A stretch of 64,000 nucleotides of DNA from Lentzea cavernae (GTDB lineage Bacteria > Actinomycetota > Actinomycetes > Mycobacteriales > Pseudonocardiaceae): contig NZ_BNAR01000001.1 in assembly GCF_014653695.1 (NCBI RefSeq), positions 1-64,000 on the forward strand, written 5' to 3'. Below the pieces are notes generated by a model, which worked only from the letters and a program-made list of their open reading frames with translations, made no database searches and was not told where the DNA came from. Positions 35,818 to 44,689 of this stretch are shown in pieces. A program made the translations under genes and the position numbers. The number at the start of each line of letters is the position of its first letter. The stretch's first letter is position 1.

Positions 35818-36530
35818 ACGACGGCCGGCTCGGGGGCGCTTCGCTCCCGGGCCGGCCGCCGGCCCTTGCGCCGTTCCAGGATCCAGTCCGTGAGCAACAG
35901 CAGGAGCAACGGGCTGAGCCAGACACCGATGCTCGTCGCGGTGTTCCGCATCAGCTCCTCGTTGCCGCCGAACGCGGAGTCGACCTGGGGCGTCAGCACG
36001 ATCATCACCGGGACGTTGATGACCCGGCTCAGCGCGATCGACATCGCGAGCGCGAAGCTGCGGGACATCCACCTGCGGTGCTCGTCGTAGCGCCGCAGCA
36101 GCGCCGTCCGCAGTCCGTGGACCGTGACGACCAGCCACAGCGCCGATCCCACGAGGTTCGCCACCAGCACCGACGGCCCCGCCGAGGTGTGCCAGCCGAT
36201 GTACAGGCCGAGCACCCCGGCCGGCAGCGCACCGGCGTAGACGTAGATCCGGCCGGTGATCCGGTGCCCTGCCCGATGACGCGCGCGGAACGCGGGCCAC
36301 ACCTGGAAGCAGGCGGTCGCCATCGCGACGGTGCCGAACAGGACGTGCGCGACGAGCAGCGGGTAGTAGAGGTCGTTGCCCCGCGGCGGCTCCAGCCGGG
36401 AGTGGGCGGGGTCGAACGTCAGGTAGGGCGGCACGGAGAACGCCAGGAAGGCCGCGACCACCAGCATCAGCGGCACGATCCAGGGCCGCCGCCACCAGGC
36501 GGTCTTGGGCAGAGGGGTGGTGGTGGTCAT
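35796..36530 (-). CDS. DUF2306-type membrane protein
   Basis: A 244-residue protein with about seven membrane helices and the DUF2306 hallmarks: LLVAHVLFGTVAM, RAGHRITGRIYVYAG and RRWMSRSFAL, with histidines that may bind haem or metal. Function unknown. ATG 36530 was chosen at the first well-placed start downstream of the operator. Its 3' end overlaps the GH114 gene by 22 nt. It diverges from a TetR gene and the shared palindrome makes it the probable target. Confidence 0.8.
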   Translation of the reverse strand: MTTTTPLPKTAWWRRPWIVPLMLVVAAFLAFSVPPYLTFDPAHSRLEPPRGNDLYYPLLVAHVLFGTVAMATACFQVWPAFRARHRAGHRITGRIYVYAGALPAGVLGLYIGWHTSAGPSVLVANLVGSALWLVVTVHGLRTALLRRYDEHRRWMSRSFALAMSIALSRVINVPVMIVLTPQVDSAFGGNEELMRNTATSIGVWLSPLLLLLLTDWILERRKGRRPARERSAPEPAVVQQWSNA

Positions 36531-36560
36531 GACGATCCGTTCGTGGAGGGGCCAGCGAGA

Positions 36561-36602
36561 AACTACGTACACCATACATAGAAACGTATGACGTACATAG
36601 TT
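36561..36602. promoter_or_regulatory. TetR operator between DUF2306 and tetR genes
   Basis: Two 17-bp arms, 36561-36577 (AACTACGTAC...CATAC) and 36586-36602 (GTATG...GTACATAGTT), are inverted copies with three mismatches around an 8-bp centre. The AT-rich block stands out in 70% GC surroundings and covers the space for both divergent promoters. Confidence 0.68.
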
Positions 36603-36638
36603 TTAGGATGGCACCTGACACCTCGAACGGGACGGCGC

Positions 36639-37382
36639 ATGACGACACGTGACAGCAAGGGCCCTGACCTGCAGAGCAGCCTCACGCTGCTGTGGGCGGG
36701 CCGCACTCCCGGCAAGCGCGGTCCCCGGTCCCGGCTCAGCGTGGAGCTGATCGCGCAGGCCGCGGTCCGGGTGGCGGACGCCGACGGGCTGGAGGCGCTG
36801 TCCATGCAGCGGGTCGCCACCGAGCTCGGCTACTCGACGATGTCGCTCTACAACCACGTCCCCAGCAAGGACCTGCTGCTGGAGGTGGCGGCCGACGTCG
36901 GCGCGGGCGCTCCCCCGGAGCTCGACGCCGCCGCGGACCACCGGCACCAGGTCCGGCAGTGGGTCGGCGCGCTGTGGGCCGGTTTCCACACCCGCCCCTG
37001 GATCCTGCGCGTGCCCCTGGAACACGCGCCCGTCGGCCCCCACCAGCTCGCTTGGCTCGACCGCCTGCTGGGCCCCCTGCTGGCGGCAGGCCTCGTCGGC
37101 GGCGAGGCGAGGGCGGCGGCCCTGCACCTGACCGCGCTCGTCCGCGGGACCGCGCAGATCAGCATGAACCTGACCGCGGAGAACGGGGACGCCGGTCTCA
37201 CCCACGCCGTCGCGGAGCTGCTCGACCCGGAGGTCTACCCGGCGCTGACCGCCGTGCACGCCGCGGAGGTCGCCGGTGCCGGGCACGCGGACGACGACGC
37301 CCTGCCGTTCGAGCTCGGCTTCGGGGTGGACCGGTTCCTCGACGGCGTCGAGGGCTGGGTGGCCGCGAAGCCCGGCCGGTAG
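36639..37382 (+). CDS. TetR-family regulator (TetR_C-like)
   Basis: A 247-residue TetR regulator with an N-terminal extension, then the HTH at about 30-80 (VELIAQAAVRVADADGLEAL, MQRVATELGYSTMSLYNHV) and a helical ligand domain of the TetR_C type (IDxLLGPLLAAGL-like region). ATG 36639 matches the end of the operator region; an upstream in-frame ATG at 36588 would lie inside the operator. It probably represses itself and the divergent DUF2306 gene. Ligand unknown. Confidence 0.85.
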   Translation: MTTRDSKGPDLQSSLTLLWAGRTPGKRGPRSRLSVELIAQAAVRVADADGLEALSMQRVATELGYSTMSLYNHVPSKDLLLEVAADVGAGAPPELDAAADHRHQVRQWVGALWAGFHTRPWILRVPLEHAPVGPHQLAWLDRLLGPLLAAGLVGGEARAAALHLTALVRGTAQISMNLTAENGDAGLTHAVAELLDPEVYPALTAVHAAEVAGAGHADDDALPFELGFGVDRFLDGVEGWVAAKPGR

Positions 37383-37387
37383 CCGCG

Positions 37388-38410
37388 TCACTCGAACTCG
37401 ACGACGGCCCGGTACCGCGAGCTCCCCTCGCGGACGCGGCCGAGCGCCTTCTCGAACTCCGCCACCGGGAACGTCTCGACCTCGGCCCGGATGTCGTGCC
37501 GTGCGGCGAAGTCCAGCATCTGCCGGGTGTGCGCGGCGGACCCGACGATGCCGCCCGCGACGTGCTTGGCGGCGGGTACCAGGCTCATCGGCGAGAACGC
37601 GATGGGCTGGTCCGGCACGCCGACGACGCACAGCTTCCCCTGCGGGCGCAGGAGGCCGGCGTAGTCGTCCCAGGGCAGGTTCGCGGAGACCGTGGACAGG
37701 ACGAAGTCGAACGAGCCCGCCGCCGCCCGCAGCGCGCCCTCCTCACCGGAGGCGATGAACCCGGTCGCGCCGAAGCGTTCCGCGTCGGCCCTCTTGGTGG
37801 CCGTGGTCGAGATGGCGGTGACGTCGCAGCCCCACGCGGCCAGGAACTGGAGGGCGAGGTGGCCCAGGCCGCCGATCCCGACGACCGCGACGCGGTGCGT
37901 GGGCAGCACACCGTTGACCAGGAGCGGCGAGAAGACGGTGGTGCCCGCGCACAGCAGCGGGGCCGCCTGCGCCGACGGGATCGCGTCGGGGATCGGGTGC
38001 ACGTGCCGCCAGTCGCTCGCCCGCACGTGATCGGCGAACGCGCCGCGGTCGCCGCGCAGCACGGTGTCGTCCCTGGCCGGGCAGAGGTTGGTCCGACCGC
38101 TGACGCACCACTCGCAGTGGAAGCAGGAGCCGGCGATGGCGCCGACGCCCACGCGCTGCCCCGCCGACAACCCCACGACCGCGTCGCCGACCGCGTGCAC
38201 GACGCCGATCGCCTCGTGGCCCGCGACCAGCGGGTAGCGCGAGACGCCGAACTCGTCGTCGATCAGGCTGACGTCGGTGTGGCAGATGCCGCCGTGCGTC
38301 ACCCGCACGTCGACCTCGTTCGCCCCCAACGGCCCGCTGTCGTACTCGTACGGCCGCAGCGACGCTCCGGCTTCGTGTGCCGCGTATGCCCGAACCTGCA
38401 CGTCAACCAC
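37388..38410 (-). CDS. Zinc-dependent alcohol dehydrogenase (MDR family)
   Basis: A 340-residue medium-chain dehydrogenase. Catalytic zinc ligands Cys43 (GGICHTD) and His65-Glu66 (AGHEAIGV) are present, the structural zinc has four Cys (96, 99, 102, 110), and the cofactor motif GIGGLGHLALQF is NAD(P)-type. The profile fits AdhP-like enzymes oxidising primary alcohols. GTG 38410 is used; GTG 38401 has a better-spaced AAGGGA. A divergent TetR gene and repeated GTTAGTTAC sites lie just upstream. Confidence 0.9.
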   Translation of the reverse strand: MVDVQVRAYAAHEAGASLRPYEYDSGPLGANEVDVRVTHGGICHTDVSLIDDEFGVSRYPLVAGHEAIGVVHAVGDAVVGLSAGQRVGVGAIAGSCFHCEWCVSGRTNLCPARDDTVLRGDRGAFADHVRASDWRHVHPIPDAIPSAQAAPLLCAGTTVFSPLLVNGVLPTHRVAVVGIGGLGHLALQFLAAWGCDVTAISTTATKRADAERFGATGFIASGEEGALRAAAGSFDFVLSTVSANLPWDDYAGLLRPQGKLCVVGVPDQPIAFSPMSLVPAAKHVAGGIVGSAAHTRQMLDFAARHDIRAEVETFPVAEFEKALGRVREGSSRYRAVVEFE

Positions 38411-38427
38411 GTCCCTTGACTAAAAGA

Positions 38428-38494
38428 AACTAGTTAGTTACTCCTCCAGGTAATCAGGTGTTGACCGATCGCGCAAACCAACGGGTTAGTTACC
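38428..38494. promoter_or_regulatory. TetR-type repeat region between adh and tetR
   Basis: The 92-nt gap has GTTAGTTAC twice (38433-38441 and 38485-38493) and a palindrome AACTAGTT (38428-38435) overlapping the first copy. TTGACC (38461-38466) could be the -35 element of tetR, with the second repeat lying over its -10 position. Confidence 0.5.
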
Positions 38495-38502
38495 ATGTGC
38501 GG

Positions 38503-39072
38503 ATGAACGACGGCAAAGCCACACGGCAGCGTCTGCTGGACGCGGCGGCGGAAGAGTTCGCGACGCACGGCATCGCGGGCGCCAGGGTCGACCGGATCTC
38601 CGCCAACGCCAAGGCGAACAAAGCGCAGCTCTACGCCTACTTCGGCGACAAGGACCGCCTGTTCGACACGGTGTTCCAGAGCCACGCCGACGCGCTCGTC
38701 ACCGCCGTGCCGTTCACCGCCGACGACCTGCCCGGCTACGCCGTCGCCCTCTACGACTCCTGTCTGACCAGGCCGAACCTGGTGCGCCTGGCGACCTGGG
38801 CCAGGCTGGAGAGGATTCCGGCGGGTGTGCTGGTCACCTCGATGCCCGAGGAGACCGGGCAGAAGCTGGCGGCCATCGCGGACGAGCAGCGGGCCGGGCG
38901 CATCGACCCGTCGCTGGAACCGGGTGACGTGCTCGCCATGGTGTCCATGCTCGCCCTCACCTGGTCGCCCGCCAGCCTCTTCTTCACAGCGACCACGTCC
39001 GACGACGACGCGGACCACGAACGCCGGCGCGGCGCACTCGCCGACACGGTGCGCCGCGCCTTCAGGCCCTGA
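38503..39072 (+). CDS. TetR-family regulator
   Basis: A 189-residue TetR regulator: HTH at 6-55 (RQRLLDAAAEEFATHGIAG, VDRISANAKANKAQLYAYF) and a helical ligand domain with the C-terminal region common in actinobacterial TetR proteins. ATG 38503 is the first start after the repeat region. It ends 1 nt before the convergent VOC gene. The divergent alcohol dehydrogenase is the likely target. Confidence 0.87.
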   Translation: MNDGKATRQRLLDAAAEEFATHGIAGARVDRISANAKANKAQLYAYFGDKDRLFDTVFQSHADALVTAVPFTADDLPGYAVALYDSCLTRPNLVRLATWARLERIPAGVLVTSMPEETGQKLAAIADEQRAGRIDPSLEPGDVLAMVSMLALTWSPASLFFTATTSDDDADHERRRGALADTVRRAFRP

Positions 39073-39073
39073 C

Positions 39074-39520
39074 TCAGGCCTGGACGATCCAGGTCACGCC
39101 GAACCGGTCGGCGAGCATGCCGAACCCGGCCGCGAACTGGGAGGGGCCGAACTCCTCGATCACCGACGCACCGGCGGACAGGCCGTCCCAGATCGGCTTG
39201 ACCTCGTCGACGGACTCGCCGCCGATCGACAGGAAGAACGGCTCCTTCGTGATCGTGGTGCCGTTCTCGCGGCGGGTGGTGGGCTCGCCGGTCGCGATCG
39301 GCTCCTCGGATCCGGGCACGTCGTAGGCGAGGACGCGGAAGCCGTTCTCGGCCACGACCTCGCCGAACACGACGTTCTTGGCGCCGGGCACCTCGGCGGG
39401 CATGCCGAAGTCGGCGTAGGTGACGACGTTGATCTGCCCGCCGAACACGGAGCGGTAGAACTCGAGCGCCTCCCGGGCCTGGCCGCGGAAGTTCAGGTGG
39501 GCAACTGCGTTGAGTGACAT
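39074..39520 (-). CDS. PhnB-like VOC-superfamily protein
   Basis: A 148-residue protein of the vicinal-oxygen-chelate fold, PhnB/3-demethylubiquinone-methyltransferase-like subgroup: AHLNFRGQAREALEFYRSVFGG, then LMLS-type strand VLAYDVPGSEE and a C-terminal GMLADRFGVTWIV. Metal ligands are only partly evident. A binding or resistance role is as likely as catalysis. It diverges from a WYL regulator across a perfect palindrome. Confidence 0.82.
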   Translation of the reverse strand: MSLNAVAHLNFRGQAREALEFYRSVFGGQINVVTYADFGMPAEVPGAKNVVFGEVVAENGFRVLAYDVPGSEEPIATGEPTTRRENGTTITKEPFFLSIGGESVDEVKPIWDGLSAGASVIEEFGPSQFAAGFGMLADRFGVTWIVQA

Positions 39521-39539
39521 GAGAGGAACTTTGTCAGCA

Positions 39540-39564
39540 GTAGCGGACAGGGAACGTCCGCTAC
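39540..39564. promoter_or_regulatory. Perfect palindrome between VOC and WYL genes
   Basis: GTAGCGGAC (39540-39548) and GTCCGCTAC (39556-39564) are exact 9-bp inverted copies around AGGGAAC. The 62-nt gap holds both promoters, so this is the likely WYL-regulator operator. Confidence 0.65.
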
Positions 39565-39582
39565 TTGTGCCAAGCTGAAAAC

Positions 39583-40560
39583 ATGCCGATCGCGAGTTCC
39601 ACCACCACGTCGGGCCGCCTGCTGTCGTTGCTGTCCCTGCTGCAGGTCCGGCGCGACTGGCCCGGCCTGACGCTGGCCGAGCGGCTGGGCGTCAGCGAAC
39701 GCACGGTGCGGCGCGACGTCGACCGGCTGCGCGAGCTCGGCTACCTCGTGCACGCGGTCAAGGGACCCGACGGCGGCTACCGGCTCGAAGCGGGCAGCCA
39801 GATGCCTCCACTGCTGTTCGACGAGGACCAGGCGGTCGCGCTCGCCGTGGCACTGAAGATCGCCGTCGGTACGGGCGCGGGCATCGAGGAGGCCGCCGCG
39901 CGGGCGCTCACGACGGTGCGGCAGGTCATGCCGTCACGGCTGCGGCAGCGCATCGACTCGCTGGAGATCGAGCCGGCCGGACGGGGCACGCAGGTCGACA
40001 CCGAGGTGCTGCTCGCGCTCAGCGGCGCCGTCCGCGCGTGCGAGGAGCTGCGGTTCGACTACGCCTCCCCCGGCCGGACCGAGTCCGCCGGACCGCCGCG
40101 CCGCGTGCAGCCGCACCACCTCGTGGTCCGGTCGGGGCGTTGGTACCTCGTCGGGTGGAGTGCGGAACGCGAGGACTGGCGGACCTATCGCGCCGACCGG
40201 ATGACGTTGCGCGTCCCCAACGGGCCGCGGTTCACGCCCCGCCAAGTGCCCGGTGGTGACGTCGCGGACTTCCTGGCCGCGCGGTTCAAGGGTTCGGACA
40301 CCAACGCGTGGCCGTGTCGTGGCGAGGTGGTCCTCGACCTGCCGCTGGCCGAGGTGGCGCCGTTCGTCGGCGGTGACACCGCGTCGGAGGCCGGGACCGG
40401 CCGGACCCGGCTGCTGACCGGCGCGTGGTCGTGGGCCGCGCTCGCCGCGAACCTCCTGCGCTTCGACTGCGAGGTCGAGGTGGTGGGACCTCGGGAGCTG
40501 CGGGACGCGTTCGCCGCACTGTCCGCGCGCGCCGCCCGTGCGGCCGCGCCCGGCGACTGA
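39583..40560 (+). CDS. HTH-WYL transcriptional regulator (PafC-like)
   Basis: A 325-residue regulator: DeoR-like HTH_11 at about 10-65 (LTLAERLGVSERTVRRDVDRL, split), central WYL domain (about 140-205, RWYLVGWSAEREDWRTYRADRM across the motif) and a WCX-type C-terminal extension. WYL domains bind nucleic acid or small ligands. ATG 39583 follows the palindrome by 18 nt. It probably controls the divergent VOC gene and itself. Confidence 0.88.
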   Translation: MPIASSTTTSGRLLSLLSLLQVRRDWPGLTLAERLGVSERTVRRDVDRLRELGYLVHAVKGPDGGYRLEAGSQMPPLLFDEDQAVALAVALKIAVGTGAGIEEAAARALTTVRQVMPSRLRQRIDSLEIEPAGRGTQVDTEVLLALSGAVRACEELRFDYASPGRTESAGPPRRVQPHHLVVRSGRWYLVGWSAEREDWRTYRADRMTLRVPNGPRFTPRQVPGGDVADFLAARFKGSDTNAWPCRGEVVLDLPLAEVAPFVGGDTASEAGTGRTRLLTGAWSWAALAANLLRFDCEVEVVGPRELRDAFAALSARAARAAAPGD

Positions 40561-40586
40561 CGCCGGGCGCGGTCCACTTAGGAGCA

Positions 40587-42251
40587 TTACGGGGTGACGG
40601 GTGCGTTGGTGAGGCCCTTCACCGCCCCGGTCACGGTGTTCGACGCGTACACGACGTTGGGCAGCGCCGAGCACTTCGACACCGAGGTGACGTTGATGGC
40701 GTACTGGCCCACACCGCCGAGGTCGGAACGGTTGCCGCGCCACGTGTTGCCGCACCCGTTGGGCAGGGCCGGGGTGGTGCTGGTGTTGTGGGTCTCGTAG
40801 CCGTGCGCGAAGGTGCCGGGGCTGCGGAACGTGCCGGTGTTGTCCTCGATCAGGTAGCCGATGCCCTTGACGTCGACCCACGAGTCGGCCGAGTTCTGGC
40901 CGGTGATGCCCTGGCCGTCGAAGGTGTTGCCGCGGATCACGCCGTCGTAGGTGCCCTCCTTGACGTCGATCGCCTCGGCCGCGACGTTCGGGCCGATCTT
41001 GTTGTTGAGCACCTGGATCCGGTCGCTGCGGTCGATGCCGCCGTTGTTGCCGTGGCAGGCCCAGTTGGAGTTGGCGGAGCCGAGGTACACGCCCTCGCCG
41101 TAACCCTGCTGCACCAGGCCGGTGTCGGTGATCGTGGAGTTGCGGATCACGCCGTCGGCGGAGGAACGCCGGAAGTGGACGGCCTCCTCGTCGAGGTGGT
41201 GCACCGAGACCGAGTCGATCGTGGTGTGGTGCGAGTTGTCGAGGACGATGCCCTTCTTCGACTCCTGCACGGTGAACCCGGTGAGGTTCCAGTGCGGGGA
41301 GCCGAAGACCCACAGGCCGTAGCCCGAGTCCCAGCCCGCCGCAGGCGCGGGGCAGGACGGGGCCTCGCCGGACGGGCCGTCGTTGATGATCACGGCGCTG
41401 CGCGGGCCGGTCAGGGTGATGGGCTGCGACGCGGTGCCCGCGCGGCCGTTGACGACGAACGAGCCGCGGTAGGTGCCCGCCGCGAGCCTGATCGTCTGGC
41501 CGGGGGTCGCCGCGGCCAGTGCGGCCTGCAGCTGTGCCGCGGTCGAGACGTCGACGGTGGTGCCGCCGCCGCTGCCCGGACTGGTGGTGGCGCTCACCGC
41601 CGTGCTCGCCGCCGACGTGTTGCCCGCCGCGTCCTTGGCGCGCACGGAGAACGAGTAGGCGGTGGCCGGCGACAGGCCGCTGATCGTGGCCGACGTTCCG
41701 GTCGTGGTCGTGCTGACCGCGCCGCCCCGCAACACCTCGTAACCGGTGACGCCGACGTTGTCGGTGGAGGCCGTCCACGCGAGCGACACCGAGCTCGACG
41801 TCACCCCCGTGGACCGCAGACCGGCGGGCACGGTGGGTGCCTGCGTGTCGGTGGGCGGGGTCGTGCCGCCGCACGACGCGCCGTTGATCGTGCAGTTCAC
41901 GGGCAGGCTGCCACCGGAGGCGTTGAAGCCGAACTTCGTGCTGGCGCCTGGTTTGACGGCACCGTTGAAGCCCGCGTTGGTGAACTTGTAGTGCTGGCCG
42001 GTGTTCGTCCGCACCGAACTCCAGGAGCTGGTGATCGTGGTGCCTGACGGGAGGTCGAACTCGATCGTCCAGGACGTGCTCGCGGTGTCACCGGAGTTGG
42101 TGATCGTCACGTCCGCGCCGTAGCCGCCGTTCCACACGGAGGTCTGGGTGACCGCCGCCTTCAGCACGGGTGCCGCTTGCGCGGGCGCGCTGCTCAGCAG
42201 TGCCGCGAGGGTCGCGGCGCCCACGGCGAGCGCGAGTGCTCGGGTGCTCAT
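40587..42251 (-). CDS. Secreted CBM2-FnIII-beta-helix protein
   Basis: A 554-residue exported protein: signal peptide (about 1-27), CBM2 cellulose-binding module (about 30-125, WNGGYGADVTITNSG), a Thr/Pro linker, a fibronectin type III domain (about 135-225), then a right-handed parallel beta-helix (about 235-554) with pectate-lyase-like repeats (NLTGFTVQESKKGIVLDNS, TIDSVSVHHLDEEAVHFR). It should bind plant or microbial polysaccharide and may cleave uronic-acid polymers; catalytic residues cannot be assigned. The ATG overlaps the stop of the upstream beta-helix gene as ATGA. Confidence 0.85.
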   Translation of the reverse strand: MSTRALALAVGAATLAALLSSAPAQAAPVLKAAVTQTSVWNGGYGADVTITNSGDTASTSWTIEFDLPSGTTITSSWSSVRTNTGQHYKFTNAGFNGAVKPGASTKFGFNASGGSLPVNCTINGASCGGTTPPTDTQAPTVPAGLRSTGVTSSSVSLAWTASTDNVGVTGYEVLRGGAVSTTTTGTSATISGLSPATAYSFSVRAKDAAGNTSAASTAVSATTSPGSGGGTTVDVSTAAQLQAALAAATPGQTIRLAAGTYRGSFVVNGRAGTASQPITLTGPRSAVIINDGPSGEAPSCPAPAAGWDSGYGLWVFGSPHWNLTGFTVQESKKGIVLDNSHHTTIDSVSVHHLDEEAVHFRRSSADGVIRNSTITDTGLVQQGYGEGVYLGSANSNWACHGNNGGIDRSDRIQVLNNKIGPNVAAEAIDVKEGTYDGVIRGNTFDGQGITGQNSADSWVDVKGIGYLIEDNTGTFRSPGTFAHGYETHNTSTTPALPNGCGNTWRGNRSDLGGVGQYAINVTSVSKCSALPNVVYASNTVTGAVKGLTNAPVTP

Positions 42252-42545
42252 CGGTTGCCTCCGCAGGGGTTGCCGTTCAGCGTGCAGCCGGTGGGGAGGC
42301 CGACGCCCGAGGCGTTGAAGCCGAACTTGGTGCTGGCGCCCGGTTTGACGGCACCGTTGAAACCCGCGTTCGTGAACCTGTAGTGCTGGCCGGTGTTCGT
42401 CCGCACCGAACTCCACGAGCTGCTGACCTTGGTGCCTGCCGGCAGGTCGAACTCGACCGTCCAGGACGTCGTCGCGGTCGCACAGCCGTTCGTGAGCGTC
42501 ACATCGGCGCCGTAGCCGCCGTTCCACACCGAGGTCTGGGTGACC
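41900..42545. repeat. Duplicated CBM2-encoding segment across a gene junction
   Basis: About 250 bp around 41,900-42,150 (start of the downstream gene) recurs at about 42,290-42,545 (end of the upstream gene) with a constant offset of 392 bp; GTGTTCGTCC begins at 42001 and 42393. The copies encode the two CBM2 modules, sharing the segment TNTGQHY and the GFNGAVKPGASTKFGFNASG run. Confidence 0.8.
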
Positions 42546-44512
42546 TCGGCGGTGAGGCACGAGCCCGCCGGCGGAGTGGTGGTGGTCGTGGTCGACGTGG
42601 TGGTGCTGGTCGGCGGGGTTCCGTCGGCGGAGCGGAGGAACAGCGACGCGGCCGGGTCCGTCTTCGTGGCGTCCACGCCGTGGCCGCCGGTGAAGTCGCG
42701 CTGCTCGTTGGTGGCCCAGTCGGTGATGGGCGTGCCGCCGATGTCGAGGTGCTGGTAGGCGCTGCCGTTCCAGCCGAACTGGTAGATCCGCGAGCGGTCG
42801 GCATAGAAGTCGGTGAACGGGCCGCCGGTCGCCGTCTGCTTGGTCATGGTGTTGTTGAAGAAGACGTTGCGGGGACCGGACGCCCCGGACCACTTGACGG
42901 CCTTCTTTCCCGCGCCCCACCAGATCGGGAACCAGTTGGAGTTGTCGGGCCCGCCGCCGCCCTCCTCACCGCAGTTGGCACGGCAGTTTGCGGAGCGGTG
43001 CGCGTAGGGCACGCGCACGGTGTTCAGCTCGAACAGGTTGTTGCGCTCCCAGCCGCCGTGCAGGTTCAGGTCGGAGTCGAAGTCGTTGCCGATCACGACG
43101 TTGCCCGAGGCCGACCACTGGAACGTGAAGTGCCGCAGGTTGCGCGAGGTGTTGCCCGCGTAGAGCGAGTCCCAGACGCGTGAGCCGCGGAAGTAACCGT
43201 TGCCGCCCTTGCCCTTGTTCCACGAACCGTCGAGCACGTTGTCGACGATCTGCAGGTTCTTGGCCTCCTCGGTGACGATCGGGTGCGAGCCCGTCATCTC
43301 CGCGCGGATCCCCTTGACCCAGGAGTTGGCCGCCCACTTGAAGACGATGCCGTGCATCTCGGCGGCCGGAGCCATGTTGCCGTAGTTGTTGATCGAGTCG
43401 GCCTGGTTGAGACCGGGCATGGCCTGCGTGAAGCCGAAGTCCTCGAAGCCGACGCCCTCGACGGGGTCGACCAGCGGCGACACCTTGGAGTCGTACGGCG
43501 TGCCGTCGATCGGAGCGGAACCGTCCGAGGTCGAGTTGACCGGGACGTCGAACTCCAGTGGCTTGTCGAGCGTCACGACGTTGCCCGAGACCGAGGTGAC
43601 GGTGAAGATCTGCTGCCGCATGTGCATGTTCAGCAGCGGAAAACCGGCGCCGGTCGCCTGCTGCTGCTCGTAGAACTTGACCGAGTTCGCGGCGCGCACG
43701 TTCACGAACGAGCCGGCCTTGATCCTGGTCGCCGACTGCACGCTGATAGTGCGGTCACCGGCCTTCGCGGCCACGGCCACCTTCGCGCCGACCTTCCAGT
43801 GCACGTTGACCGTGCCCTCGAAGATGTCCTTGCGGTTCTCCGGGGCCGCCGCGTGGTCGCTCGCGTAGCTCGGGTCGACGCCTCGTGACTGCACGCGGAA
43901 CAGGCCGCGGCCCGGCCACAGCCAGCCGCCCTTGCCCGCGCCCGAGGTCATGCCGTCCTCGTCCCAGTCCGAACCGTCCGGGGTGAGGGAGTCGTAGAGG
44001 GTGTTCGCGTCCGGCCGGAACGTGATCTTCGTGGCGTCCTTGCCCGCACCGCGGATGATCAGGTGGTCGGCGTCCACGTGCAGTTCCCGCGACACGGCCA
44101 GCTCACCGGCGGGCAGCGTGATCAGGCTGAGCTTCGTGTGACTGGCCGTCGGCGAGCAGGTCGCCTTGATCGAGTCGATGGCCGCCTGCAGCCCGGCCGA
44201 GTCGTCCTGGCCGTCGCCCGGCTTCACCCCGTGCTGGCTCGCGAGCTCCGCGGCGGTGATCTGGCAGGCCGCGCTGGGGTTGACCTCCCCGGCGCCGGGG
44301 AGGTTCTCACCGCCCCGGTACCCGGCCCTGCTCCAGTCGTACAACCCGCTGACGGGCGCCCGGCGGTTGCCCGCCGACGTGTCCAGACCGGTGAGCGCAC
44401 CCGCGCCGGGCGCCGCACCGGCCGCGTTCACCAGCACGGCGATGCCCGCCGCGGCGAGTGCGCCCGCGGTGCCGAGCACGACGGCTCGTCGCAGGCTTTG
44501 ACTTCGGGACAC
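42248..44512 (-). CDS. Secreted pectate-lyase-fold protein with C-terminal CBM2
   Basis: A 754-residue exported protein: signal peptide (about 1-33), a large parallel beta-helix (about 80-620; LITLPAGELAVSRELHVDADHLIIRG runs into a first coil, then many Asn/Gly coils), a Thr/Pro/Ser linker and a C-terminal CBM2 (about 660-754, WNGGYGADVTLTNGC). It resembles glycosyl-hydrolase-28/polysaccharide-lyase-like secreted proteins, but no catalytic motif could be confirmed. GTG 44512 has GGAGG 5 nt upstream. A likely promoter lies at 44573-44601. It is co-translated with the following CBM2 protein. Confidence 0.85.
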   Translation of the reverse strand: MSRSQSLRRAVVLGTAGALAAAGIAVLVNAAGAAPGAGALTGLDTSAGNRRAPVSGLYDWSRAGYRGGENLPGAGEVNPSAACQITAAELASQHGVKPGDGQDDSAGLQAAIDSIKATCSPTASHTKLSLITLPAGELAVSRELHVDADHLIIRGAGKDATKITFRPDANTLYDSLTPDGSDWDEDGMTSGAGKGGWLWPGRGLFRVQSRGVDPSYASDHAAAPENRKDIFEGTVNVHWKVGAKVAVAAKAGDRTISVQSATRIKAGSFVNVRAANSVKFYEQQQATGAGFPLLNMHMRQQIFTVTSVSGNVVTLDKPLEFDVPVNSTSDGSAPIDGTPYDSKVSPLVDPVEGVGFEDFGFTQAMPGLNQADSINNYGNMAPAAEMHGIVFKWAANSWVKGIRAEMTGSHPIVTEEAKNLQIVDNVLDGSWNKGKGGNGYFRGSRVWDSLYAGNTSRNLRHFTFQWSASGNVVIGNDFDSDLNLHGGWERNNLFELNTVRVPYAHRSANCRANCGEEGGGGPDNSNWFPIWWGAGKKAVKWSGASGPRNVFFNNTMTKQTATGGPFTDFYADRSRIYQFGWNGSAYQHLDIGGTPITDWATNEQRDFTGGHGVDATKTDPAASLFLRSADGTPPTSTTTSTTTTTTPPAGSCLTAEVTQTSVWNGGYGADVTLTNGCATATTSWTVEFDLPAGTKVSSSWSSVRTNTGQHYRFTNAGFNGAVKPGASTKFGFNASGVGLPTGCTLNGNPCGGNR

Positions 44513-44572
44513 GTTTGCCTCCAAGGAACAGTCCGGTCCACGGTTGTGGGGCGGCTCACACCGTGGAGACGA

Positions 44573-44601
44573 ATTGTGAATAGTTCCTCAGTCGGCGTCA
44601 A
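44573..44601 (-). promoter_or_regulatory. Promoter of the CBM2 two-gene operon
   Basis: On the minus strand TTGACG (44596-44601) and CACAAT (44573-44578) are 17 bp apart, predicting a start near 44566 and a leader of about 54 nt. The surrounding 44513-44690 stretch is clearly more AT-rich than the genes around it. Confidence 0.55.
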
Positions 44602-44689
44602 CGATTCGCATGCAATTCGCGAAAACGTTCGAGTACGTGAAAATCAGATATGTGAATTAGGGAAGTGCGACCGTTTGCAGAACTCCATT

